Counted from the first letter of the stretch, positions 24,557 through 32,808 are shown. The stretch is DNA of 43,313 nt from Hydrogenophilales bacterium (GCA_023258975.1 JAHFRD010000023.1:1-43313), one strand, 5' to 3'. The notes: generated from the letters alone by a model not told the origin. Translations and numbers: made by a program.

Positions 24557-24570
24557 CGTTGTAACCTCGT

Positions 24571-25815
24571 CTACGTGGTGCGGGGATAAGCGAAATGGAT
24601 GTGGTCACACTCCGCGAGATAAGTGAAAACCGCCATTACATAGTCCCGGCTGGCCTGGTCGGCGAATGCATCCAGGATCAGGCGGAAAGAACAGGAACCA
24701 TCCACCTGCGAAAACGCGGCCAGGGCCGCGCCATTCAGCCTCAGCGTGTGCCACTCACGCTGCATGCAAGCGGAATCGTGCTCTTCGGTAAGGACCAAAT
24801 CCGGATGCCTTATGGGTACGGCGTCTGCATCAATCACACCTGCCAACAGCCGTGCGTCAGGAGAAAGCAGGAAGCCATCCTCATCAACCTCACCTACCAA
24901 CAGCCGTTCGGCATGACAGAGGAGGAAGCGGTGAACGCCGGTAACCTGTCCCAACAGGTCGACGATGTGCCACTGCTCAACCCGAGGCAAAGCGTGGATA
25001 TGGTCATGAATCGCCGCATCGGCCGGAAAGACGGCGGAGGGGCTGTAATGCAGGCCGTCCAGCCAGGACTGGAAACGAAGGCCCGCAGCCACCGCCAGAT
25101 CCATGATTTCAGGCACGGTGTAGGCACGATCGCGAGCGTTCAGGAAGGCATCCACGATGCCGGCGTCATAGCCAAGGTCGGGCGCGACTGCCACGTACTG
25201 CCTGGCGGCATGCCATTCAGGCAGGTGAGCCACTACATCACGAGCCAGCGCCACCCCTTCCGGCGTTCTTTCAGCGCCGAGCCGGCGCAATGCCTCCTGC
25301 ACCATATAGACCCCCGCGCGCCGGTGTCTTCCATACAACATCACGCTGATTGCACCTTGCGGCGCGAGCACCTGGCGCAACGCCTCCAGTCCAGCCGCTG
25401 GGTCAGCGAGATGGTGGAGCACCCCTGTCGTAACGATGTAGTCGAACTCACGGCCCAGGGTGCCAACATCCTCCACGGCCACCTGCAACAGCTCCAGGTT
25501 GTGCAATTTGTGCGCCTTCTTGAGACGCTCATGGTGAGCAATCGCCTGACCAGACAGGTCGATTCCGAGCACGCTGGCAGCCGGATTGGCTCTCGCCAGG
25601 ATCGCGGCCTGATTCGCGCCGCACCCGGCGACAAGAATCCGCAAACCCGCCGGCACGGCGCCATGAGGCCATATCTTCCAGCGCAACCGCGACGGATCGG
25701 CATAGTCACGCCCACCCGCCGCCACATAAGCGTCCAGATCCACAATGGGTTCTGGGTAGACCCACTGCTCGTATTGGGTAATCAGCGGATCGCGGGGCAT
25801 GGGCGAACTACGCAT
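24571..25815 (-). CDS. Class I SAM-dependent methyltransferase inside the T4SS operon
   Basis: A 414-residue enzyme. The N-terminal Rossmann domain shows SAM motif I LVAGCGANQ at about 61-69, an acidic strand end SVLGIDLSGQ, and motif VTTGVLHHLADPAAGLEAL at about 128-146. The order is normal for class I methyltransferases. The second half from about residue 300 (FLLCHAERLL to YVMAVFTYLAECDHIHF) is a separate helical domain that might bind a substrate or partner. The gene sits between virB4 and virB5, where conjugation clusters usually have none. It overlaps virB4 by eight bases and has AGGAGG nine bases before the ATG, so it is co-expressed with the channel. The substrate is unknown. Confidence 0.8.
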   Translation of the reverse strand: MRSSPMPRDPLITQYEQWVYPEPIVDLDAYVAAGGRDYADPSRLRWKIWPHGAVPAGLRILVAGCGANQAAILARANPAASVLGIDLSGQAIAHHERLKKAHKLHNLELLQVAVEDVGTLGREFDYIVTTGVLHHLADPAAGLEALRQVLAPQGAISVMLYGRHRRAGVYMVQEALRRLGAERTPEGVALARDVVAHLPEWHAARQYVAVAPDLGYDAGIVDAFLNARDRAYTVPEIMDLAVAAGLRFQSWLDGLHYSPSAVFPADAAIHDHIHALPRVEQWHIVDLLGQVTGVHRFLLCHAERLLVGEVDEDGFLLSPDARLLAGVIDADAVPIRHPDLVLTEEHDSACMQREWHTLRLNGAALAAFSQVDGSCSFRLILDAFADQASRDYVMAVFTYLAECDHIHFAYPRTT

Positions 25816-28345
25816 ACTGCTTGACCTCCTCGATATGCCGCTCCTGCCAGCCCTCGCCGCCCTCGCGGTAAACCCGGTCGAATATCCCCAGCGCCGCCTT
25901 GTCGGAACGCAGGCAAGCCAGTGTGTCGGCGTCCAGGCGCAGGTTCACCATGCGCGAGAGGCCGGGCTGCACCACCATGAACTGGCCCTTGCCGGTGGAA
26001 CTGGCGATGGCCTCGATCTGCACTTCATTGAGCGACAGGTGCCGCGTATAGAGTTCGCGCAGGGTCTCCGAGCGCGCCTCCGGGTTGGGCAGCAGGACGC
26101 GGGTGCGCACGTTGTCGCGCACGGCGGGCCAGATGCGCGAGGTCAGGACCGACTCCGGCGATTGCGTGGTCATCCAGACTGCGGTCAGCTTCTTGCGGAA
26201 GGTCTCCAGCCAATCCTTCACCTTGGCCTCGAACGCCGGGTCGGCCAACAGGTGCTGGCACTCTTCCAGATACACCAGGGTCGGGATCGGCCGCCCGTCC
26301 GGGCCGGGCTCCATAATCGTGCGTACCAAGCGATGGAAGGCGTAATCCAGGAAGGCCCGCGCCACGTTCGGATACTGGAAGACCTCGCCCATCTCGATAC
26401 AGGTGATGTCGTCGAGATCGAGGCCATCCTCGACATTGTCGAAGAACGGCGCCTGCGGGCCATCGCCGATCCAGGGCGACAACTGCACGCGCAGGCGCTC
26501 CGGCAGGGACGACGCCAGCGACAGCAGGCGCCAATCCTCGCGCGGCAGTGAAGCTGTCGCCTCCACCGCCTCATGCAACAGACGCTCATCGTCGGCGGTC
26601 ACGACGTAATCCCCTCGCGAGGCGATCAACATCTCCACCCAGCGCGCGATCCACCCCCACTCTGAGGGATCGGACAGCCAGGCCAGCGGATTGACCCGCA
26701 CCCCACTGGCGGCGCCGCTGGACGGCACGACATGGCGCCCACCCATGAGCAGGGTCTGCGCCTTGCAGGAGAAGTCCTTGTCGAAAATCACGATCCGGCA
26801 CGGGTAATACTTGCGCCACATCGCCATGAAGAACGTCACGATCACCGTCTTGCCGGCGCCGGTCGGGCCGAGAATCAGCGTGTGCGCCACGTCGCCGACG
26901 AAGGGGTCGAAGTAGAACGGCATCCCGTGCGCCGTCGGCAACACCGCCAGCGCCGGGCAATGCCGGCCCGTCTGTTCGGTCAGGTGGCGAGAAACGGGGT
27001 CGCCCTGCCGAATAGAAAACAGCGGCGCCACACAAGCCTGAGCCTGCGAGGACAACACCCGCCAGCGGCGCACCAGGGCGTGCTGGCCCGGCAGCGACCC
27101 GGCGAAAGACGAGACCAGATGCAACCGCTCCCGCACCAGCACCACGCTCTGATAGCGCAAGGCCGCGGTCACCAGGCTGACATGCTCTTCCAGTACCTCG
27201 GCGCTATCCGCGAACACCAGCACCGTGGTGTTGTGCCAGCCGAATTGGCGTTTGCCGGAATTCAAAGCGGTCATCGCTTCATCGGCCTGTTTTTCATCCG
27301 CCTCGCGCGCCTTGTCGGTCGGCGCCTTCGCGGTGCTGCCGCCATTGGCCGCCGCGCCCAACACGGCGCCGATGCGCAGATTCTTGGCCAGGCCATGCCA
27401 CCAGCGCACCCGCTCGATGTGGTCATGTGCCTCGGCGCGCGGCATCAACCGGAAGATGTGGCTGACGGTCAATTCCACCGGCAGCCGCGCCAGCGTGTCC
27501 AGAAAGCCAGGGTGAAGCTCCGGCTGCTCCGAACCTTCCCGCCACCTGGTGATGGTGATGGCCGCCGCGTATTGCTTGCGGTCACCCTCGAACACCAGGT
27601 GATCCTCGAACACCTCCATCGCCGCATCCGGCAGTCCGGCATCCAGGAACCACTCCGGATACCCCTCTGGGGTGCCCGGCGTCACCACATGCGCCTGCCG
27701 ATCGTGGACCGGCGCGGCCTGACCGTGCAGGAAGCCGGTCAAAGCCTCGCCGGCCAGCCTGGTCAAAAAAAGATCGCGCAGCGGTTCCGCAAAGTCAGAG
27801 AGCAAGGACTCGAAACGCTCTACCTGGGTATCCAGTTCCTGCGCCGAGTAAGCGAAGGCCGCCGAGGGATCGAAGGTCAGACGCAGCGCCGCGCCGAACG
27901 CGGACCAGAACCCGAGGCCATCCTGCATGCCGGAACGCACACGGTCGGCCAGCCTGGCGCTGCCCCGCTCGGGCATGAGGCAAGTGCTCAGGAAATGCGT
28001 ATTGCGGAATTGGCGGCCCTCGATGAAAGCCCGTCGGCGGTTATCGTCGATGCGCGCGGAAACGGAGTCGGGGAAAGCGCCCACCGGGTAGTCGAGGATG
28101 CGCCGGCGGCGCAGCGTCCACCACAGATGCACCGGCCGGTCATCCCAGCCGCGAAGTGCGGACCCGACGCGGCGAACCAGGTCGTTGAGCGCCGACGACG
28201 CGCCCCCCTCCTCGTCCATGCCCGAGAAGGCGTAACTGGCCAGCAAAGAGGAGTCCTTGTTGACCACCACCCGGTCACCGGCCATGAATAACCAAGGAGC
28301 CAGTGCCGCCATGGACATGGCCTCGGCGTCTCGTGTCTGGCTCAC
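25808..28345 (-). CDS. virB4: T4SS ATPase VirB4/TrbE
   Basis: An 845-residue cytoplasmic ATPase. The N-terminal ~400 residues are the CagE/TrbE_VirB-type domain. The RecA-like motor has Walker A LGPTGAGKTVIVTFF at about residue 490, FDKDFSCKAQ, Walker B LVYLEECQHLLAD at about 690 and WMTTQSPESV at about 720. VirB4 energises pilus assembly and substrate transfer. Length is normal for TrbE. It overlaps virB3 by four bases. Confidence 0.93.
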   Translation of the reverse strand: MSQTRDAEAMSMAALAPWLFMAGDRVVVNKDSSLLASYAFSGMDEEGGASSALNDLVRRVGSALRGWDDRPVHLWWTLRRRRILDYPVGAFPDSVSARIDDNRRRAFIEGRQFRNTHFLSTCLMPERGSARLADRVRSGMQDGLGFWSAFGAALRLTFDPSAAFAYSAQELDTQVERFESLLSDFAEPLRDLFLTRLAGEALTGFLHGQAAPVHDRQAHVVTPGTPEGYPEWFLDAGLPDAAMEVFEDHLVFEGDRKQYAAAITITRWREGSEQPELHPGFLDTLARLPVELTVSHIFRLMPRAEAHDHIERVRWWHGLAKNLRIGAVLGAAANGGSTAKAPTDKAREADEKQADEAMTALNSGKRQFGWHNTTVLVFADSAEVLEEHVSLVTAALRYQSVVLVRERLHLVSSFAGSLPGQHALVRRWRVLSSQAQACVAPLFSIRQGDPVSRHLTEQTGRHCPALAVLPTAHGMPFYFDPFVGDVAHTLILGPTGAGKTVIVTFFMAMWRKYYPCRIVIFDKDFSCKAQTLLMGGRHVVPSSGAASGVRVNPLAWLSDPSEWGWIARWVEMLIASRGDYVVTADDERLLHEAVEATASLPREDWRLLSLASSLPERLRVQLSPWIGDGPQAPFFDNVEDGLDLDDITCIEMGEVFQYPNVARAFLDYAFHRLVRTIMEPGPDGRPIPTLVYLEECQHLLADPAFEAKVKDWLETFRKKLTAVWMTTQSPESVLTSRIWPAVRDNVRTRVLLPNPEARSETLRELYTRHLSLNEVQIEAIASSTGKGQFMVVQPGLSRMVNLRLDADTLACLRSDKAALGIFDRVYREGGEGWQERHIEEVKQYA

Positions 28346-28659
28346 GCAAGCACTCCCCGGCCAAGCCCGGTGGGCCGCCGCCCCTGGCGCATTTCAGACA
28401 CGGCGCCCGGCTCGTAGCGAGAAGCCTGCCCCGCATAAGCCAGATAGATACCCAGCTTGTCGGGGTCTTGTCGCGTGGCCCACCAGAGCGCCAGATGCGC
28501 GGCAACGGCGGGCAGCACCCACCAGAACAGCTTGAGCGTGCCGGCCATGAACACAAGCGCCATCACATTGCCGCCGAACAACCGCCACTCCACGCCCAGC
28601 ACCGACATCGGCGCCGACAGGCTGGGATAGACGGGTTCCTTGTCCAGGTCCGCGCGCAT
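28342..28659 (-). CDS. virB3: T4SS inner-membrane protein VirB3/TrbD
   Basis: A 105-residue protein starting MRADLDKEPVYPSLSAPMSVLGVEWRLF. The 'P-x-y-x-S/T-x3-P' start followed by two close membrane segments (NVMALVFMAGTLKLFWWVLPAVAAHLALWW) is standard for VirB3/TrbD. The start is fixed by an ATG that overlaps the virB2 stop (TGATG); a much longer open frame in the same phase upstream is only the shadow of virB2 and virB11. VirB3 works with VirB4. Confidence 0.88.
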   Translation of the reverse strand: MRADLDKEPVYPSLSAPMSVLGVEWRLFGGNVMALVFMAGTLKLFWWVLPAVAAHLALWWATRQDPDKLGIYLAYAGQASRYEPGAVSEMRQGRRPTGLGRGVLA

Positions 28660-29018
28660 CAGAGATTGTTGATGATTTGCTGCATGGCGCCGGCGCCGCC
28701 GGCACAGTTGAACTGCGCCTGAGCCTTGCCACCTGCCATATAGCCGCCGATGGATGCCACACTTGCCAGCAGGCCGGCCGCCAGCACGCCTTTCAAGGCG
28801 GTCTGCATCCATTCGCCGCCGACCTTCATATACATCGCATAGGCGGAACCACCGACGGCGGCCAACGAAATGACGGCGGGGAGAATCGACTCGGTCACGC
28901 TGACGCCGGCGCAAATGCCATCCTTGACCGGGCCGGCCAAGGCGGGATCGACCGCCAGCATGGCCACACCGGCTACGACGGCGAATTGAAGAGAAGAAGC
29001 AAGCTGAGGTGTTTTCAT
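28659..29018 (-). CDS. virB2: T4SS major pilin VirB2/TrbC
   Basis: A 119-residue prepilin. The signal peptide ends near residue 28 (VDPALA-G). The mature protein has a hydrophobic segment VTESILPAVISLAAVGGSAYAMYM and a second one TALKGVLAAGLLASVASIGGYMAG. This two-helix layout is that of VirB2/TrbC conjugative pilins. The final residues FNCAGGAGAMQQIINNL include a lone cysteine. It overlaps virB11 by an ATGA junction. This pilin is distinct from the type IV pilin at 4550-5149, so the element encodes two kinds of pilus. Confidence 0.85.
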   Translation of the reverse strand: MKTPQLASSLQFAVVAGVAMLAVDPALAGPVKDGICAGVSVTESILPAVISLAAVGGSAYAMYMKVGGEWMQTALKGVLAAGLLASVASIGGYMAGGKAQAQFNCAGGAGAMQQIINNL

Positions 29019-30043
29019 GAAGGAATCCTTTTTTTGAAGATGGAGCGTGTGACATAGGCGCCGTCTTCCACGCCCAGCACCTCGATGATTTCGTCCGGGC
29101 CGCGCATCCCGCCCACGCGGGCGGCCTGCACGACAAAGCGGAAGACGGCGGCGATTTGCGCGCGCAGCGCCGGCAACGGCCAGCCGGCCGCCTCCGGCGC
29201 CATGCGCACCATGTTTTCCAGACGGGCCAGGGCCATGAGCGCGCTGTTCGCATGTAGCGAACAGGCACCGCCGGAGTGACCGGTGTTGAGCGCATCCAAC
29301 AAGTCGAATGCCTCGTAGCCGCGCACCTCGCCGACCAGAATGCGATCGGGCCGGAAGCGCAGGGCCAGGCGGATCAAGTCGCGCGTGGAGACGTTCTTGT
29401 CCGAGTTGCTCTCGAAGCCCACATGATTCGGGGCCTGCACCATCAACTCGGCGGTGTCCTCGATGGTGAGGATGCGGTCGCCATTCGGCATGGCGGCCAC
29501 CAGCGCATTCAGGAACATGGTCTTGCCGCTGGACGTGCCGCCGGCAATCAAGAGGTTCTGCCTGGATTCCACCGCCCAGGACAGGAACTGCATCAGGGCT
29601 TCGCCGCCCTGTGCCGTCTCGGCATCATCCGGCCGATTCGCTGGCACGTATCCGGCCGCCGGCCATTCCGAAGTGAACGCGCCCTGAGCCAGATAGTCCG
29701 ACAAGGTGAGTTGCCGCTTCGCGTGCTTGCGTATCGACATACAGGCGCCATGCACCGCCACCGGCGGCAATGCCGCCGCGATGCGCAAGCCCGGCATCCG
29801 CAGGTCGAGAATCAAGGCCTCGTCCTTGTGGCAAGACGCAGCTAAAGCCTTGATCGCGGCCTTGACCACGGTCTCGGTCAAAACGATGTCGGTGCGAGTG
29901 ACCACACCCTGGCGTTCCACCCAAATGTCGTCGGCGCGGTTGACCATGATCTCCTGCACGCCAGGGTCACTCATGAGCGGCAACAGGGGCGCCAGGTGGG
30001 CGCGCGCCACACGGATGGCCTGGTCTTCCAGGGCGCGGCTCAT
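29015..30043 (-). CDS. virB11: T4SS hexameric ATPase VirB11/TrbB
   Basis: A 342-residue traffic ATPase with an N-terminal domain (DPGVQEIMVNRADDIWVERQG) and Walker A IAGGTSSGKTMFLNALV at about residues 166-174. Further motifs are ILTIEDTAELMVQAPNHVGFES, Walker B RILVGEVRGYEAFDLLDALNTGHSGGACSLHANSA and a C-terminal domain. VirB11 switches the channel between pilus assembly and DNA transfer. It begins four bases before the end of the lytic transglycosylase gene. Confidence 0.93.
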   Translation of the reverse strand: MSRALEDQAIRVARAHLAPLLPLMSDPGVQEIMVNRADDIWVERQGVVTRTDIVLTETVVKAAIKALAASCHKDEALILDLRMPGLRIAAALPPVAVHGACMSIRKHAKRQLTLSDYLAQGAFTSEWPAAGYVPANRPDDAETAQGGEALMQFLSWAVESRQNLLIAGGTSSGKTMFLNALVAAMPNGDRILTIEDTAELMVQAPNHVGFESNSDKNVSTRDLIRLALRFRPDRILVGEVRGYEAFDLLDALNTGHSGGACSLHANSALMALARLENMVRMAPEAAGWPLPALRAQIAAVFRFVVQAARVGGMRGPDEIIEVLGVEDGAYVTRSIFKKRIPS

Positions 30044-30513
30044 CCCTGATCCTCCATTTGAGCCAGTATCCGGCGATATGCGGCGTTAACCTTGCGTGCA
30101 TACCAAGCCCGCCGGCGCAGGCATTCGTTGCCCTGGAGAGTCGTGCAGGCCGCGTTGTAGGCGCCCACTGCTTCCCAGGTCTGACCGTAGCGCGCAAACA
30201 GGTCGGCCAGAATCCAGGCGCCGACCTGCACATTGACGCAAGGTTCCATCAGACGCTTGGCGTCGATACCGTACTGACCCAGCTTGGACAGCCAGCGGGA
30301 ATTGACCTGCATCAGACCGATGTCGATCGAGCGGGTGCGCGCGGCATGACCCCTGTTCACGGCGGCCGGGTTCACTGACGACTCGACGTCGGCGATGGCA
30401 TACAGCAACCAGGGGTGGATGTTGTAACGCTGCCCCGCAGCCACAAAGCAATCCCCAGCCACCGCCTGAGTGGTTACCAGGAACGCCAAGAAGAGAAATC
30501 TGAATTTGTTCAT
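30040..30513 (-). CDS. virB1: VirB1-like lytic transglycosylase
   Basis: A 157-residue exported enzyme. The signal peptide is FLFLAFLVTTQAVA, followed by the SLT fold: CFVAAGQRYNIHPWLLYAIADVESSVNPAAVNRG with the catalytic Glu in ADVESS, then SIDIGLMQVNSRWL and AYNAAC. It opens the peptidoglycan for channel assembly. The start at 30513 (MNKFRF) gives a proper signal peptide; an ATG four codons earlier is also possible. It is the first gene of the operon, with a ~130-base leader separating it from the shared palindrome at 30644. Confidence 0.88.
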   Translation of the reverse strand: MNKFRFLFLAFLVTTQAVAGDCFVAAGQRYNIHPWLLYAIADVESSVNPAAVNRGHAARTRSIDIGLMQVNSRWLSKLGQYGIDAKRLMEPCVNVQVGAWILADLFARYGQTWEAVGAYNAACTTLQGNECLRRRAWYARKVNAAYRRILAQMEDQG

Positions 30514-30643
30514 CCGTCCGTTCATGCAAGGAAAAAGGTGGTCGTCGCCTGGGAGGAGAACGCGACGACCACTAAGCCTCAACTGCAATGCCTGAAACAG
30601 GCGGAACGAACGGTAGGGGGGAACGCGAGAAATTTCAGCCGTA

Positions 30644-30669
30644 AATAGGGTTTTCGATAAAACCCTATT
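30644..30669. promoter_or_regulatory. Shared 26-bp palindrome, copy 1
   Basis: Perfect inverted repeat: arms AATAGGGTTTT and AAAACCCTATT around a 4-base centre CGAT (plus strand). The same 26 bases occur at 36160-36185 and, reversed, at 37282-37307. The site lies about 130 bases before virB1. The low-GC arms without a run of T after them fit a protein-binding operator better than a terminator. Confidence 0.75.
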
Positions 30670-30697
30670 CTTTGTAGAAATAAAAAATTCAAACTGC

Positions 30698-30729
30698 TAG
30701 AATACACAGTTTCGCGCAACAAACGCGAA
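30698..30729 (+). promoter_or_regulatory. Possible rightward promoter element and TTCGCG/CGCGAA inverted repeat, copy 1
   Basis: TAGAAT at 30698-30703 resembles a -10 box for rightward transcription. It is followed by TTCGCGCAACAAACGCGAA (30711-30729), a perfect 6-bp inverted repeat with a 7-base centre, placed where an operator would block transcription. In copy 2 the hexamer is TATAGT and the inverted repeat is unchanged. No gene clearly uses it here: the start codon found in copy 2 reads ACG in this copy. Confidence 0.4.
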
Positions 30730-30812
30730 CATACAAATACCAACAGAAACAAGGAGATACGCAAAAACACACGAACCCCGCCAGCAGGCCCCGCGAAACT
30801 ATTTTTTGCGCA

Positions 30813-31165
30813 AAATCAGCGAAATCATCCCAAAAACGGACGGACACGCCTGGGGCTGCCCCAGAAAACGGAACAAAGCCACGGCAACCGCCACAACGGA
30901 GCGCGTCAGTCTGGCGAACAACTGGTTCGCGGCCGATCTGGCGGCTGTCTGGATGGAGCGGCGCCGCACCGAGAACTAGGCCCGGCTGTTCGGGCTGCCG
31001 TTGGTGCGGGTGGTGAATCCTGGCTCGCATCGACCCGGTCCATGAGCGATAAATCATCAGGTACTGATTTGTTTGGGCGCGCCAAGGCAAAACAATCATG
31101 TTCAGGGAGCATCGAACACACATATCATTGTCAACACGCCTACCCACAGGATACCGGAGCGAAAC
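30813..31165. other. Intergenic stretch with a possible decayed reading frame
   Basis: No intact gene is supported. On the plus strand a frame through VSLANNWFAADLAAVWMERR reaches an in-frame TAG at about 30977-30979, then continues ARLFGLPLVRVVNPGSHRPG before TGA. This could be a degenerate gene end, but I could not identify it. Near 31132-31160 there is a weak promoter-like TTGTCA, and GGAG lies six bases before the next gene's ATG. Confidence 0.3.
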
Positions 31166-31504
31166 ATGTCACAACCCAGGCTATTGCTGCGCTGCTATGC
31201 CAGAGCCGTCGAAGGCCAATGGCAGGCGTTTTGCCTGGATTTCGACTTGGCGGCGCAGGCGGACACCTATGAGGAGGCGCGCGCCAAGTTGGCATCCATG
31301 ATCAGCGCATACCTATATGACGCGCTGCGGGGGGGAGACCGCGATCATGCGGAGCAACTCTTGCATCGCCGTGCGCCTTGGACCATATGGTTGCGCTTCT
31401 ACTCCTATCTCCTGCAGGACAAGGTACTGCACGTCGGTAGCCGCCTACACCACCTGTTCCGCGAACCCGTTCCACTCGTGCCGGCCAGCTGCTGCCAGGC
31501 ATGA
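31166..31504 (+). CDS. HicB/DUF1902-like hypothetical protein
   Basis: A 112-residue protein beginning MSQPRLLLRCYARAVEGQWQAFCLDFDLAAQADTYEEARAKL, the strand pattern of HicB-like and DUF1902-like small proteins. The C-terminus (WLRFYSYLLQDKVLHVGSRLHHLF to PLVPASCC) is longer than an antitoxin core. ATG at 31166 has GGAG six bases upstream. There is no HicA-type partner next to it. Similar stand-alone proteins are widespread in proteobacteria; the function is not known to me. Confidence 0.65.
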   Translation: MSQPRLLLRCYARAVEGQWQAFCLDFDLAAQADTYEEARAKLASMISAYLYDALRGGDRDHAEQLLHRRAPWTIWLRFYSYLLQDKVLHVGSRLHHLFREPVPLVPASCCQA

Positions 31505-31574
31505 GCGAGGCATTCCCGCCACTGACCTGCAAGCAGCAAGGCTGCTGATTTGCTGGATGCGCGCCTTCTTCCGT

Positions 31575-31591
31575 GGGCTACAATGTAGCCC
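31575..31591. promoter_or_regulatory. Palindromic operator of dinJ-yafQ
   Basis: GGGCTACAATGTAGCCC is a perfect 8-bp inverted repeat around one base, lying 19 bases before dinJ. It contains TACAAT, a likely -10 box, so a bound antitoxin would cover the promoter. This is the usual autoregulatory arrangement of RelB/DinJ-type operons. Binding by DinJ is inferred. Confidence 0.65.
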
Positions 31592-31610
31592 GTTTCCTGG
31601 AGAATAAACC

Positions 31611-31874
31611 ATGCCCGCGAACGCAGTAGTTCGTGCCCGTATCGACGAGCACATCAAGGAAGAAGCAACCGCCGTGCTGGCGGCTATGGGGCTGACCCTA
31701 TCCGATGCCTTTCGCATCATGCTGACTCGTGTCGCCCGCGAGAAGGCGCTGCCGTTCGAGCCACTGGTGCCAAACGCGGTCACCATCGCGGCAATGAAGG
31801 AGGCGCGCGCTGGCAACCTGAAGAGCTTCGATAGCGTCGAGGCACTGATGGTGGATCTGCATGCGGAGGATTGA
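31611..31874 (+). CDS. dinJ: RelB/DinJ-family antitoxin
   Basis: An 87-residue protein with the RelB/DinJ ribbon-helix-helix start: VVRARIDEHIKEEATAVLAAMGLTLSDAFRIMLTRVAREKALPFEPLVPN. The C-terminal part would wrap the toxin. The toxin gene follows with a 14-base overlap. GGAG lies upstream of the ATG, and a palindrome overlaps the promoter. Confidence 0.88.
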   Translation: MPANAVVRARIDEHIKEEATAVLAAMGLTLSDAFRIMLTRVAREKALPFEPLVPNAVTIAAMKEARAGNLKSFDSVEALMVDLHAED

Positions 31875-32142
31875 GCGCACCAGCCAGTTCAAGCGCGACT
31901 ATAAGCGGGAGACCAGGGGGCAGCACCGCGCAACGCTCGATGCGGACCTGATACCCGTCGTGAAAGCCTTGGCGAACGATCAAGTACTTGAGCCGCGTTA
32001 CCGCGATCATTCGCTGACCGGTGACTGGAAGGGCCATCGGGACTGCCACATCAAGCCTGATCTGGTATTGATCTACGAAAAACCAGATGACGTTGTGTTG
32101 CAGCTTGTCCGTCTCGGTTCGCATAGCGAACTTGGCTTGTGA
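31861..32142 (+). CDS. yafQ: YafQ-family mRNA interferase toxin
   Basis: A 93-residue RelE-superfamily toxin. It opens RRIERTSQFKRDYKRETRGQH and contains EPRYRDHSLTGDWKGHRDCHIKPDLVLIYEKPDD, the YafQ pattern. In that family the His and Asp of RDHxL and DCHIKPD are among the active-site residues. The C-terminal RLGSHSELG supplies the final His. It should cleave mRNA on the ribosome when freed from DinJ. The pair appears intact. Confidence 0.88.
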   Translation: MRRIERTSQFKRDYKRETRGQHRATLDADLIPVVKALANDQVLEPRYRDHSLTGDWKGHRDCHIKPDLVLIYEKPDDVVLQLVRLGSHSELGL

Positions 32143-32166
32143 TGCCGTTGAGTTACGGTGCCACGC

Positions 32167-32265
32167 GCCATCCTCCGGGCGCCAGTCATGGTGTTTCCGA
32201 TGATCCCCGCCCGCATCTTCGGCGCCACCCCAGCCGCCAGGCCCTGGGCCTGTTCGCCCATCGCG
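32167..32265. repeat. 99-bp duplicated fragment of the gene at 34466-36079
   Basis: From GCCATCCTCCGGGCGCC to TTCGCCCATCGCG this segment matches 34680-34778 in the same orientation with only a few differences. The source lies in the 3' part of the exported-protein gene; here the minus strand still reads MGEQAQGLA and VAPKMRAGIIG before running out of homology. It begins 24 bases after the yafQ stop. It is not a gene by itself. Confidence 0.85.
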
Positions 32266-32277
32266 CCACGCCCAAGG

Positions 32278-32305
32278 TTGAAAAGATTACAATGCGCATT
32301 ACATT
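32278..32305 (+). promoter_or_regulatory. Probable promoter for the 32336-32808 gene pair
   Basis: TTGAAA (32278-32283) and TACATT (32300-32305) are separated by 16 bases, 30 bases before the ATG. The spacer contains ACAATGCGCATTACATTG-like symmetry (AATGCGCATT is a perfect palindrome), which could be an operator for the product of the first gene. Confidence 0.45.
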
Positions 32306-32335
32306 GGAACAGGCATTCAAAGGAGCGCCACCACC

Positions 32336-32605
32336 ATGAAAGGCACCTCGAAGACCGAGCGCATCACCATTCTCGGGACACCGGAGTTCAAGGCCTTCCT
32401 CGCGCTGGAAGCGGAGAAATCCAACGTCAGCGTATCGGAACTGGTTCGCAATCGTTGCGAGCAAGCGACCATGGACAGCGAGGACTTGGAAACCCTGGCA
32501 GCGCTGTCCAGGGAACTGACTCACGCGGTAGCCGAGGCGCGACAATCCCTCAAAGCCGGTCTGGCGAGTATTCAGGAAACATTGGCCAGGCGGAGTGAAG
32601 CATGA
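32336..32605 (+). CDS. Small hypothetical protein, possible ribbon-helix-helix regulator
   Basis: An 89-residue protein starting KGTSKTERITILGTPEFKAFLALEAEKSNVSVSELVRNRCEQ. The strand-helix-helix layout with SVSELVR is what ribbon-helix-helix DNA-binding proteins look like. A helical tail (LAALSRELTHAVAEARQSLKAGLASIQETL) follows. It overlaps the next small gene by four bases, so the two are a unit. A toxin-antitoxin or regulatory pair is possible; I do not recognise a known family for the partner. Confidence 0.6.
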   Translation: MKGTSKTERITILGTPEFKAFLALEAEKSNVSVSELVRNRCEQATMDSEDLETLAALSRELTHAVAEARQSLKAGLASIQETLARRSEA

Positions 32606-32808
32606 GCGCGGTGAGTGATGCGATCACCGCCATCCGGGATGCGCTGAAATTGGCGGACGATGTGAAACGAGTAGGCGATCAGTTGACCGGCATTGCCCAG
32701 GAATTGCGCGATCATGATCGCCGAATTACCCGCCTGGAAGCGAAATGGGAGACCGCCATCGAACTGGCTGCCATCCGCCATCCGCGGATCGACCAGAACA
32801 GGCCGTGA
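32602..32808 (+). CDS. Small hypothetical helical protein, partner of the preceding gene
   Basis: A 68-residue, highly charged helical protein (DAITAIRDALKLADDVKRVGDQLTGIAQELRDHDRRITRLEAKWETAIELA), probably a coiled coil. The start overlaps the upstream stop (ATGA). There are no cysteines, signal peptide or membrane helix. The function is unknown; co-expression with the putative ribbon-helix-helix protein is the main clue. Confidence 0.55.
   Translation: MSAVSDAITAIRDALKLADDVKRVGDQLTGIAQELRDHDRRITRLEAKWETAIELAAIRHPRIDQNRP

Larger units (their letters stand above)
30605..30812. repeat. Copy 1 of a ~200-bp diverged direct repeat (control region upstream of virB1)
   Basis: This stretch matches 36122-36328 in the same orientation, offset 5,516-5,517 bases. 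The core (30629-30755) is nearly identical, and the flanks drift. It contains an AT-rich tract unlike the surrounding GC-rich genes, a 26-bp palindrome, a -10-like hexamer and a TTCGCG/CGCGAA inverted repeat. It lies upstream of virB1 on the minus strand. Edges are approximate because they were read by eye. Confidence 0.85.

Noticed and set aside
26732-28291. A 519-residue open frame on the plus strand
   Set aside because: It is the shadow of virB4, with His/Arg/Gly-rich low-complexity translation typical of antisense high-GC frames.
28660-29295. A long N-terminal extension of virB3
   Set aside because: The extension overlaps virB2 and part of virB11 in another frame. The VirB3 family start MRADLDKEPVYPS and the TGATG overlap with virB2 fix the real start at 28659.
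30644-30669. The shared palindrome as an intrinsic transcription terminator
   Set aside because: The stem is AT-rich in part, no T-run follows in the direction of the downstream gene, and all three copies lie upstream of genes rather than after them.
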